This document shows, one piece after another, positions 6,662-13,257 of a stretch of 22,498 bases of DNA. This DNA is from Geobacter sp. (GTDB lineage Bacteria; Desulfobacterota; Desulfuromonadia; Geobacterales; Pseudopelobacteraceae), in the NCBI GenBank assembly GCA_027346925.1, contig DAIERH010000012.1, positions 1 through 22,498 of the forward strand, read 5' to 3'. Under the pieces are notes generated by a model. That model had not been told where the DNA came from. It made no database searches and saw only the letters and a list, made by a program, of their open reading frames with translations. Position 1 is the first letter of the stretch. Each line of letters opens with the position of its first letter. A program made the position numbers and the translations under genes.

Positions 6662-8068
6662 TCATTGCCGCCCAAAGGGCCGGACGGTCTCGCCGATTCT
6701 GGCCTGTACGTGATGCAGGGCCCGGTAGTGCTCGTCGCCCAGGACCGACTCGGGATGTTTGGCGTCCACGGGGTGCACGGCCAGCCAGACTCCCTCACGC
6801 GGCTTCCCTTCATACCCTGACAGGGCCTCATTCAACAGCAGGTAGAGCCGGTCATTGACCCCGTCGAATTCGCCCTCGGAAAAACCGGACAAGGTGAGAT
6901 CCTTTTGGAAGAGTTGCTCACCGCTACTGTCGAACTGCCTGAAATCGATCCGGAATGAGCCATTCGCCATCGTGGGGCAGAGCAGGGTAACCAGTTTGCC
7001 CGCCTTTTCGGCGATGACCAGGCGGGCGGCGCCGTAGGCCTGGGAGGTGCTGGTCATACCGTACAGCGTGGCGCAGAGCATGTCGGCAAAGCAGTCTGTG
7101 TGCAGAAAACCGCGCCGCGCCCGATCCGAGGTTTCGTAGTAGAATCCCCGTCCATCGGGTCGCTCCGCCAGCGGCTCGCCGCAGATCAGGCAATATTCCG
7201 CCAGTCCCTCCAGGCGCGCCAGGTAGGCTTGTTTCTTCTTGTCCTCTTTTTCGGCCAGCCAGCGGCCATACAAAAAGGAACGGGGCTCAGGTGTGGCGTC
7301 CAGGTTTCTGAGCACATCCCGCGCAATCTCGCTGAACTGGCCGTGCACCTCGGTGCCGCGGGCATGGGTCAGGATCGGATAGATCTTGCCGTCGGGATTT
7401 GTGTTGAGACTCTCCACCTTGGGGCTCTTGGAGACAAAGGTATCCAGGCAGCGGTAGCCCCGGTTGGCGGCAAACGCCCTGAGCAGGGTCTTCTGGTCCT
7501 TGAAGACGCCGTCGAATTTGATGCGCTCATCCACCAGGCAGGGGATCAATGCCAGGGATTTCTTGTCCATGCCCCGTTGCTCGAACAGGGCGAAGATATT
7601 CTTGCAGTTCTCCAGACTGGGCATGTCCTTGACCGGGATCAGTACCTGGTCGGCGGCGTACAGGGCATTCTGGGTCAGGATGTTCAGGTCCGGGCGGGTG
7701 TCGATGATGACGATGCCGCCAATTCCTGATTCGGCCATGATGCGCGTCAGGGTCATGGGCCCCTTGAAGCGCTCGTGGATATCGCCCAGTTCGGTGGAGG
7801 AAGGGATATAGCCGACGCAGTACTGGCCGGTATGCACCAAGTCGCTGGCTGGCGCGCCCAGGAGCATCTCATGGACGGTGCCCCTGAGTTTCTGCCCCTT
7901 CAGTTCGAACATACGGTCAATGGTAAAATGGTTGTCAAAGGAGAGGATGGTGACCGCCAAGTCCTCCCGCATGGCCTTCAGGTAGATGGCCAGATTGCTG
8001 GCCAGGGTGGTCTTTCCGACCCCTCCCTTTTCGGAGGAGATGGTGACGATGTAGGGGTACTGCTGCAT
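6662..8068 (-). CDS. Orphan ParA/MinD-type ATPase with C-terminal CxxC...HxxC domain
   Basis: 468 residues from ATG 8068. The N-terminal ~260 residues are a ParA/MinD-like SIMIBI ATPase: deviant Walker A KGGVGKTT at 14-21, a following IYLK helix, Walker B-like IVIIDTRPD with Asp123, and PVKDMPSLEN near 146-154. The C-terminal ~200 residues are not a known ParA part. They contain C293-L-I-C296 and H323-T-D-C326, the spacing of a treble-clef or knuckle-type zinc site, then a mixed region I cannot assign. No ParB, chemotaxis, flagellar or pilus partner is adjacent, so the cargo is unknown. The frame stays open 31 codons further upstream, but that stretch covers the promoter region; MQQYPYIVTISSEKGG is the natural start. 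A sigma70-like promoter lies upstream at 8121-8149. Family call is secure; function is open. Confidence 0.88.
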   Translation of the reverse strand: MQQYPYIVTISSEKGGVGKTTLASNLAIYLKAMREDLAVTILSFDNHFTIDRMFELKGQKLRGTVHEMLLGAPASDLVHTGQYCVGYIPSSTELGDIHERFKGPMTLTRIMAESGIGGIVIIDTRPDLNILTQNALYAADQVLIPVKDMPSLENCKNIFALFEQRGMDKKSLALIPCLVDERIKFDGVFKDQKTLLRAFAANRGYRCLDTFVSKSPKVESLNTNPDGKIYPILTHARGTEVHGQFSEIARDVLRNLDATPEPRSFLYGRWLAEKEDKKKQAYLARLEGLAEYCLICGEPLAERPDGRGFYYETSDRARRGFLHTDCFADMLCATLYGMTSTSQAYGAARLVIAEKAGKLVTLLCPTMANGSFRIDFRQFDSSGEQLFQKDLTLSGFSEGEFDGVNDRLYLLLNEALSGYEGKPREGVWLAVHPVDAKHPESVLGDEHYRALHHVQARIGETVRPFGRQ

Positions 8069-8120
8069 GCCGCGTGTCCGCCGTCCTTGATAAATTACGG
8101 CTTCACGCCGTTTGAATACA

Positions 8121-8149
8121 ATAGTAGTCAATTTGCCGCCGGGGGTCAA
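8121..8149 (-). promoter_or_regulatory. Sigma70-like promoter for the ParA-like gene
   Basis: Read on the minus strand: TTGACC (8149-8144), exactly 17 nt, then TACTAT (8126-8121). Predicted transcript start is near 8114, leaving a leader of about 45 nt that begins beside a small hairpin (ACGGC/GCCGT, 8097-8111). The -35 box is 5 nt from the -35 box of the xseA promoter on the other strand. Confidence 0.6.
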
Positions 8150-8154
8150 CCGGT

Positions 8155-8184
8155 TTGACACCCTTTCCGCGGGTGTGCTAGGGT
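8155..8184 (+). promoter_or_regulatory. Sigma70-like promoter for xseA, extended -10
   Basis: TTGACA at 8155-8160, 18 nt, then TAGGGT at 8179-8184 preceded by TGC (extended -10). The -10 ends only 6 nt before the xseA ATG, so the predicted transcript start falls at or next to the start codon. Confidence 0.5.
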
Positions 8185-8190
8185 GCCACC

Positions 8191-9540
8191 ATGAACATCT
8201 TCTCCGAAAAGACGATCCTTACGGTCAGCCGCCTGACCGCCCTGTTGCGCGGGGTGCTGGAGGAGAACTTCGAGCAGGTCTGGGTGGAAGGCGAGGTCTC
8301 CAACCTGTCGTTTCCCTCGTCGGGGCATATGTACCTGACCCTCAAGGATTCGGGCGCCCAATTGCGCTGCGTCATGTTCAAGAGCGCCGTCAAGAATCTC
8401 AAATTCCGTCCCAACGACGGCATGGGGCTGATCGTCCGGGGGCGCATCTCGGTCTATGACCAGCGCGGCGAATACCAGCTCATCGTGGAGTATATCGAGC
8501 CGAAAGGCGTGGGCGCGCTCCAGCTGGCCTTCATGCAGCTCAAGGAACGGCTGGCAGGGGAGGGGCTCTTCGACGAAGCACGCAAGCGGCCCATGCCCCG
8601 TTTTCCCCACCGCCTGGGGGTGGTCACCTCGCCCACTGGCGCGGCCATCCACGACATCCTTAACGTGCTCAAACGGCGCTTTGCCTCCCTGGAGATCCTG
8701 CTGTACCCGGTGCGGGTCCAGGGCGAAGGCGCGGGCCTGGAGATCGCCCGGGCGATTGAGGACATGAACCGGCTGGGGGTGGTGGACGTGATGATCGTGG
8801 GTCGGGGCGGCGGCTCGCTGGAAGACTTGTGGGCCTTCAACGAGGAACGGGTGGCCCGCGCAGTTCATCGTTCCAGAATCCCGATCATCTCCGCCGTGGG
8901 TCATGAGACCGATTGGACCATCTGCGACTTTGCCGCCGACCTGCGCGCACCGACGCCATCGGCGGCAGCGGAGCTTGTCATCGCCAGTACCGATGAACTG
9001 CGCGGACAGGTGGAGGCCCTGGGCCACCGCCTGCGTCTGACCATGGAGACGCGCCTCAGGTCGCTGGAGTCGCGGCTCGAATCCCTGCGCCGGGCCCTGC
9101 ATGACCCCAGCACCATGCTCGGGCACTTGTCCCAGCGGGTGGACGACCTGTCGGCGCGGCTTGAGCGGGGGCTGGAACATGCCGTCAAACGCCGCAGTGA
9201 ACAGTTTGATCGCTTGAAACAATCATTGTCATTTAATAATCCGATGCAGGCTGTCGCTGATACGCGTCAGCACCTTCGGTTGTTGCTCTCCCAGGCCGAA
9301 CACAGCCTGGTCGCCCGGCTGGATTCCCTGAAACAGCGCTTCACCGGGAATGCGGCCCGGCTGGAGGTGCTCTCTCCCCTCTCCACCCTGTCGCGCGGTT
9401 ATGCCATCGCCACCCGCATGGCCGATGGCGGGGTGGTGACCGACAGTACCCAACTGAGTGTGGGTGACCGGCTGGGGCTCCGTTTCCACCGGGGCGAAGC
9501 GGAGTGCCGGGTGGAGCGGATCGAGGAGGCGAAAGCTTGA
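8191..9540 (+). CDS. xseA: Exodeoxyribonuclease VII large subunit
   Basis: 449 residues, family-typical length. An N-terminal OB-fold at about 8-105 (VSRLTALLRGVLEENF, VWVEGEVSN, GHMYLTLKD) binds single-stranded DNA. The catalytic domain follows with the diagnostic VVTSPTGAAIHDIL near 144-157, GRGGGSLEDLWAFN at 204-217 and SAVGHETDWT...D..ADLRAPTPSAAAE at about 234-261. The remainder is a long coiled coil that recruits multiple XseB copies, ending in a small C-terminal domain (LSRGYAI). With XseB it degrades single-stranded DNA into acid-soluble oligonucleotides in repair and recombination. The ATG at 8191 is the first in frame; the only Shine-Dalgarno-like sequence (AGGGTG at 8180-8185) overlaps the predicted -10 box, so the mRNA may be leaderless. 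Confidence 0.97.
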   Translation: MNIFSEKTILTVSRLTALLRGVLEENFEQVWVEGEVSNLSFPSSGHMYLTLKDSGAQLRCVMFKSAVKNLKFRPNDGMGLIVRGRISVYDQRGEYQLIVEYIEPKGVGALQLAFMQLKERLAGEGLFDEARKRPMPRFPHRLGVVTSPTGAAIHDILNVLKRRFASLEILLYPVRVQGEGAGLEIARAIEDMNRLGVVDVMIVGRGGGSLEDLWAFNEERVARAVHRSRIPIISAVGHETDWTICDFAADLRAPTPSAAAELVIASTDELRGQVEALGHRLRLTMETRLRSLESRLESLRRALHDPSTMLGHLSQRVDDLSARLERGLEHAVKRRSEQFDRLKQSLSFNNPMQAVADTRQHLRLLLSQAEHSLVARLDSLKQRFTGNAARLEVLSPLSTLSRGYAIATRMADGGVVTDSTQLSVGDRLGLRFHRGEAECRVERIEEAKA

Positions 9541-9564
9541 CCACGAACGGCATATCTGTATAAT
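9537..9564 (+). promoter_or_regulatory. Sigma70 promoter overlapping the xseA stop, upstream of xseB
   Basis: TTGACC at 9537-9542 (its TGA is the xseA stop codon), 16-nt spacer, and a perfect TATAAT at 9559-9564. Predicted start near 9571, just before the xseB ribosome binding site (CGAGGA, 9575-9580). It would allow xseB and the following isoprenoid genes to be expressed apart from xseA. Confidence 0.6.
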
Positions 9565-9586
9565 AACTATTTTTCGAGGATTCCCC

Positions 9587-9817
9587 ATGGCAACCGAAAA
9601 ATTCGAGACATCGCTGAAAAAGCTTGAAGAGGTGGTGCGCCGCCTGGAGGGTGGCTCCCTCTCCCTTGAGGATTCCCTCAAGGCCTTTGAGGAAGGGGTC
9701 AGGCATGCCGCCTTCTGTTCGAAGAAGCTGGACGAGGCCGAGCGGAGGGTGGAGGTGCTGCTGAAGCAGAAGGACGGCAGCTTCAAGCGCGAGCCGTTCG
9801 AACCGGACGACAATTGA
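9587..9817 (+). CDS. xseB: Exodeoxyribonuclease VII small subunit
   Basis: 76 residues, as expected for XseB (about 60-90). The sequence is two amphipathic helices with the family pattern FETSLKKLEEVVRRLEGGSLSLEDSLKAFEEG followed by a short charged tail; that long match is described here by its parts: FExSLxxLExVVxxLE, GxLxLExSLxxFEEG. It coats the XseA coiled coil and is needed for exonuclease VII activity. ATG 9587 is preceded by CGAGGA at 9575-9580; the frame is open upstream inside xseA, but that has no start context. Its 3' end is followed by the compound palindromic repeat rather than directly by ispA. Confidence 0.95.
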   Translation: MATEKFETSLKKLEEVVRRLEGGSLSLEDSLKAFEEGVRHAAFCSKKLDEAERRVEVLLKQKDGSFKREPFEPDDN

Positions 9818-9826
9818 AATCGCAAT

Positions 9827-10010
9827 CCACCACGGAGACACAGAGACACGGAGAAATTCAAAAGCATTTTTAACAAGGATACACAGGATTAACGGGATAA
9901 CGTCTTAAACTTTTTTGGTGGAAACCCAAAGCCTTTATCCTGTTTATCGCGTTCATCCCTGTTAATTATTGTTTTTCGTTTTCCTCTGCGTCTCCGTGTC
10001 TCTGTGGTGA
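9827..10010. repeat. Compound palindromic intergenic repeat, about 184 bp
   Basis: Nested inverted repeats fill nearly all of the 219-nt xseB-ispA gap. The outer arms are CCACCACGGAGACACAGAGA continuing to 9853, and the reverse complement-like arm at 9983-10010 (CCTCTGCGTCTCCGTGTCTC then TGTGGTGA), about 27 bp with a few mismatches. The inner arms are an AGGATACACAGGATTAACGG-type unit (9872-9900) and an inverted ATCCTGTTTATCGCGTTCAT-type unit (9936-9966). The outer arm is itself built of short GAGACAC/GAGAC direct repeats. From memory, closely similar CACCACAGAGACACAGAGA-type units are scattered through intergenic regions of Geobacter and other genomes. There is no ORF or transposase; it resembles a miniature, non-coding dispersed element. 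Confidence 0.85.
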
Positions 10011-10036
10011 GATTCGTGTACAAAAAGGACATTATC

Positions 10037-10930
10037 ATGGACCTGAAATTATATCTCAAAGAACAGTGCAAGCGGGTGGACGAGGCCCTTGACCGGTTTC
10101 TGCCCGCCGAGACGGAGCTTCCCCACAGCCTGCACAAGGCGATGCGCTACTCGGTCTTTGCCGGCGGCAAGCGGGTACGCCCGATCTTGATGCTGGCGGC
10201 CTGCCAGGCCGTGGGGGGCAACACGGAGGCTGCCATCCCGGCGGCCTGCGCCATGGAGATGATCCACACCTATTCCCTGATCCACGACGACCTGCCGGCC
10301 ATGGACGACGACGATTTCCGGCGCGGCAATCCCACCAACCACAAGGTGTTCGGCGAGGCGGTGGCCATTCTGGCCGGCGACGCCCTACTGACCGAGGCCT
10401 CCAAGCTGATCAGCGACCCGCGTTTTGCCAGTGACGTACCCCCGGCTGCGCGCCTGGCCGTGATCCATGAGATTGCCACCTGCGCCGGTTCCTATGGCAT
10501 GGTGGGAGGACAAGTGGTGGACATGGAGAGCGAGGGTAAGCCGGATATGGACCTGCCCACGGTGCAGTACATCCACACCCACAAGACCGGCGCCCTGATC
10601 AAGGCCTCGGTGGTGGCCGGGGCGTTGCTCGGGGGCGCCGACGAATCTCGCCTGGCCGCCATCAAGCGTTACGGCGAGGCGGCCGGCCTGGCGTTCCAGA
10701 TCGCCGACGACATCCTGGATATCGAAGGCACCACCGAGGAGATCGGCAAGGATGCAGGCTCCGACGAGGCCCGCGGCAAGGCCACCTATCCGGCGGTGAT
10801 GGGCCTGTCGGCGGCCAAGCAGGAGGCCCGGGTCATGATGGACGAAGCCCTGGGCGCGCTGGAGATCTTTGGTGCCGAGGCCGATCCGCTGCGGGAGATC
10901 GCCAAATACATCGTCAGCCGGAAAAACTGA
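10037..10930 (+). CDS. ispA: Farnesyl/geranyl diphosphate synthase (short-chain polyprenyl synthase)
   Basis: 297-residue trans-prenyltransferase that condenses IPP with DMAPP and GPP to make C15 farnesyl diphosphate for quinone and undecaprenyl synthesis. The first Asp-rich motif is DDLPAMD at 84-90, with the flanking HTYSLIHDD and GNPTNHKVFGE typical of bacterial FPP synthases. The two-residue insertion in the first motif (DDxxxxD) and the aromatic/small residues before it fit bacterial IspA. The second motif is DDILD at 224-228. GKRVRP at about 44-49 binds diphosphate. ATG 10037 has AAGGA at 10025-10029. A longer in-frame start would begin inside the upstream repeat and is rejected. It lies between xseB and dxs, a common arrangement in proteobacteria. 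Confidence 0.95.
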   Translation: MDLKLYLKEQCKRVDEALDRFLPAETELPHSLHKAMRYSVFAGGKRVRPILMLAACQAVGGNTEAAIPAACAMEMIHTYSLIHDDLPAMDDDDFRRGNPTNHKVFGEAVAILAGDALLTEASKLISDPRFASDVPPAARLAVIHEIATCAGSYGMVGGQVVDMESEGKPDMDLPTVQYIHTHKTGALIKASVVAGALLGGADESRLAAIKRYGEAAGLAFQIADDILDIEGTTEEIGKDAGSDEARGKATYPAVMGLSAAKQEARVMMDEALGALEIFGAEADPLREIAKYIVSRKN

Positions 10931-10986
10931 AGTAAGAAGCTATCACCACCAAGGCAACAGAAGGGGTGCGGAGGAAAAGCAAGGCA

Positions 10987-11061
10987 ATGAATGGCGTAAT
11001 AAGCATCAGGCCCTTTAACCACCATGCTTTTCTTTGCATTCTCCATGGTAATGCTTTTTAA
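10987..11061 (+). CDS. Possible 24-residue leader ORF upstream of dxs
   Basis: ATG 10987 opens a 24-codon frame ending TAA 11061, with GGAGGA at 10970-10975 (11-nt spacing). The predicted peptide begins MNGVISIRPFNHHAF. It ends 15 nt before the dxs ATG, in the dxs ribosome-binding region, so its translation could affect dxs. I recognise no family, and the ORF is short enough to occur by chance. The rest of the 146-nt ispA-dxs gap shows no clear promoter or hairpin. Confidence 0.2.
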   Translation: MNGVISIRPFNHHAFLCILHGNAF

Positions 11062-11076
11062 AGGTAAGGATTTTAT

Positions 11077-12951
11077 ATGGCTATCCTTGAAACGATAAAC
11101 TCTCCCGAAGACCTGAAAAAACTCCCCGCGTCACAGTTGCCGGCCGTGGCCGCCGAACTGAGGCGGTCGATCATCGAAACCTGTGCCAAAAACGGCGGAC
11201 ACCTGGCTCCCTCCCTGGGGGTGGTGGAACTGACCATCGCCCTGCACCGGGTGTTCACCACGCCGGTCGATAAGATCGTCTGGGATGTGGGGCACCAGGC
11301 CTATGCCCACAAGATACTGACCGGCCGCAGGGACCGCTTTTCCACCCTGCGCACCCTGGACGGCATCAGCGGCTTTCCCAAACGGGCAGAATCGCCCCAT
11401 GACGCCTTTGATGTCGGCCATTCCTCCACTTCCATCTCGGCTGCCACCGGTTTCGCGGTGGCCCGCGACCTGGACGGGCGCAGGAACAAGGTGGTGGCGG
11501 TGATCGGCGACGGCTCCATGACCGGCGGCATCGCCTACGAGGGGATGAACCAGGCCGGGCATCTGAACAAGGACCTGATCGTCATCCTCAACGATAACGA
11601 GATGTCCATTGCCGAGAACGTGGGTGCCCTGTCCAACTTCCTCAGTCGCACCGCCTCCAGCGAGTTCGTGTTCCGTCTCAAGAAGAACATGGAGTCCTTC
11701 CTCGGGCGCCTCGACGGCGTCGGCAACGATATGCTGCACATGGCCCGCAAGATGGAGGAATCCTTCAAGGGATTTTTCACGCCCGGCATGCTCTTCGAGG
11801 CCTTCGGCTTCGACTATATCGGACCCATCGACGGTCATGACCTGCCGATGCTGCTGGAAACCCTTGAGAACGTCAAAAAGTTCGATGATGCAGTGCTGAT
11901 CCATGTCCTGACCAAAAAAGGCAAGGGCTACAAGCCGGCCGAGGACAACCCGGCCCTGTTCCACGGGGTGGGGCCGTTCGAGATAGAGACCGGCAAGGTG
12001 CTGAAGGGGAAGGGCGGGGCGGCCTCCTACACCGCCATCTGCGGCTCCACGCTTTGCCGGCTTGCGGCCGATGACGAGCGCATCGTGGCCATAACCGCCG
12101 CCATGCCCGACGGCACCGGCCTGTCGGGGTTTGCCAAGGAGTTCCCCGAGCGCTTTTTCGACGTGGGTATCGCCGAGCAGCACGCCGTCACCTTTGCCGC
12201 CGGTCTGGCCGCCGATGGCATGCGGCCGGTGTTCGCGGTCTATTCCTCCTTCTTGCAGCGCGCCTACGACCAAGTATTCCACGACGTCTGCCTGCAGAAC
12301 CTGGGGGTTACCTTTGCCCTGGACCGGAGCGGGGTTGTGGGGAGCGACGGTCCGACCCACCACGGGGCCTTTGACCTCTCCTACCTGCGGCACCTGCCCA
12401 ACATGACCCTGATGGCGCCCAAGGACGAGAACGAACTGCAGCACATGCTGGCCACCGCCATCGAGCTGGAGCGGCCGGTAGCGGTGCGTTACCCGCGCGG
12501 CAACGGCTACGGCGTGGCCCTGGACCAAAGCTTCAAGCCCATCCGGATCGGCAGGGCCGAGCTGCTGACCGAGGGACCCGATGGCGTTCTGCTGGCATTG
12601 GGCACCATGGTCTACCCGGCAGTGGAGGCAGCGGCGCAACTGGAAGCGGAACACGGTATCCGTTTGTCCGTGGTCAACGCCCGGTTCGTCAAACCGCTGG
12701 ACGAGATGCTGATCCTGGAACTGGCCCAGAAATACGGCCGTATCGTCACCATCGAGGAGAACGCTCTGCAAGGGGGCTTTGGCTGCGCCGTGCTGGAGCT
12801 GCTGGAAGAACGCGGCCTGATCGGCGTACGGGTACTGCGGCTCGGTTATCCCGACAGTCCGATCCCCCAGGGGGAGCAGCACGAACTGCGCGCCGCGCTG
12901 GGACTCGACACCGCAGGCATCAGCGCCTCGGTAGCCGCGTTTCTCTCCTGA
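11077..12951 (+). CDS. dxs: 1-deoxy-D-xylulose-5-phosphate synthase
   Basis: 624 residues, full length for Dxs. It is a thiamine-diphosphate transketolase-like enzyme that joins pyruvate and glyceraldehyde 3-phosphate, the first step of the MEP isoprenoid pathway. Visible blocks: GGHLAPSLGVVELT at 40-53, WDVGHQAYAHKILTGR at 69-84, the ThDP/Mg2+ motif GDGSMTGG...LNDNEMSI at 144-178, GPIDGHD near 249-255, VGIAEQHAVTFAAGLA (catalytic Glu region) near 365-380, and DRSGVVGSDGPTHHG further on. AAGGTAAGGA just upstream of ATG 11077 is a good ribosome binding site. It probably forms one transcript with ispA and the two genes that follow. Confidence 0.97.
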   Translation: MAILETINSPEDLKKLPASQLPAVAAELRRSIIETCAKNGGHLAPSLGVVELTIALHRVFTTPVDKIVWDVGHQAYAHKILTGRRDRFSTLRTLDGISGFPKRAESPHDAFDVGHSSTSISAATGFAVARDLDGRRNKVVAVIGDGSMTGGIAYEGMNQAGHLNKDLIVILNDNEMSIAENVGALSNFLSRTASSEFVFRLKKNMESFLGRLDGVGNDMLHMARKMEESFKGFFTPGMLFEAFGFDYIGPIDGHDLPMLLETLENVKKFDDAVLIHVLTKKGKGYKPAEDNPALFHGVGPFEIETGKVLKGKGGAASYTAICGSTLCRLAADDERIVAITAAMPDGTGLSGFAKEFPERFFDVGIAEQHAVTFAAGLAADGMRPVFAVYSSFLQRAYDQVFHDVCLQNLGVTFALDRSGVVGSDGPTHHGAFDLSYLRHLPNMTLMAPKDENELQHMLATAIELERPVAVRYPRGNGYGVALDQSFKPIRIGRAELLTEGPDGVLLALGTMVYPAVEAAAQLEAEHGIRLSVVNARFVKPLDEMLILELAQKYGRIVTIEENALQGGFGCAVLELLEERGLIGVRVLRLGYPDSPIPQGEQHELRAALGLDTAGISASVAAFLS

Positions 12952-12953
12952 CC

Positions 12954-13253
12954 ATGACCTACGTTGAGCTTACAGCCGCCCTCGGTGTCTTTGGTTTCAG
13001 CGAACGCGACCAGTTGACCATGGCCCAGGTCAAGCGCCGCCATCGCGAACTGGTAAAGTCCTCCCATCCCGATCTCACGGGTGAGACCAGTGCTCCTTCG
13101 CTGGATATCCGGAGGATCAATGCCGCGGCATCGGTCCTCCAGGCCTACCTGCGCTCCTATCGCTTCAACTTTTCGGAAGATGAATTCTACCGCCAGAATC
13201 CGGATGAACGCCTGCGCGTCCAGTTCGGCAGCGACCCGTGGGGCAGTTCGTAG
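12954..13253 (+). CDS. Stand-alone J-domain mini-protein
   Basis: 99 residues, only a J-like domain. Pattern: helix I (YVELTAALGVFGFSE), basic helix II (MAQVKRRHRELVKSS), the HPD tripeptide at 38-40 that stimulates DnaK-type ATPases, then helix III (IRRINAAASVLQAYL) and a short Phe/Asp-rich tail ending DPWGSS. There is no Gly/Phe-rich, zinc or client-binding domain. It starts 2 nt after the dxs stop and ends 4 nt before the next gene, so all three are likely translationally coupled. Expected role: a co-chaperone for DnaK, possibly specific to a neighbour's product; this is inference. Helix I is less canonical than in DnaJ, hence some caution. Confidence 0.75.
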   Translation: MTYVELTAALGVFGFSERDQLTMAQVKRRHRELVKSSHPDLTGETSAPSLDIRRINAAASVLQAYLRSYRFNFSEDEFYRQNPDERLRVQFGSDPWGSS

Positions 13254-13257
13254 GGCC

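Noticed and set aside
8069..8161. 31-codon N-terminal extension of the ParA-like protein
   Set aside because: It covers the predicted promoter; ParA proteins normally begin just before the Walker A strand.
8146..9222. 358-codon minus-strand frame inside xseA
   Set aside because: Antisense shadow of xseA; low-complexity His/Gln/Arg-rich product and no start context.
9827..10010. CRISPR array
   Set aside because: The repeats are inverted and nested, not regularly spaced direct repeats with unique spacers, and no cas gene is present.
10931..11076. Thiamine or other riboswitch upstream of dxs
   Set aside because: I could not find conserved TPP-box sequences or a terminator/anti-terminator pair in this gap.
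11131..12882. 583-codon open frame on the minus strand inside dxs
   Set aside because: It is antisense to a full, motif-complete dxs; such frames arise from strong GC bias at third positions. The product is His/Gln/Val-rich with no recognisable domain.
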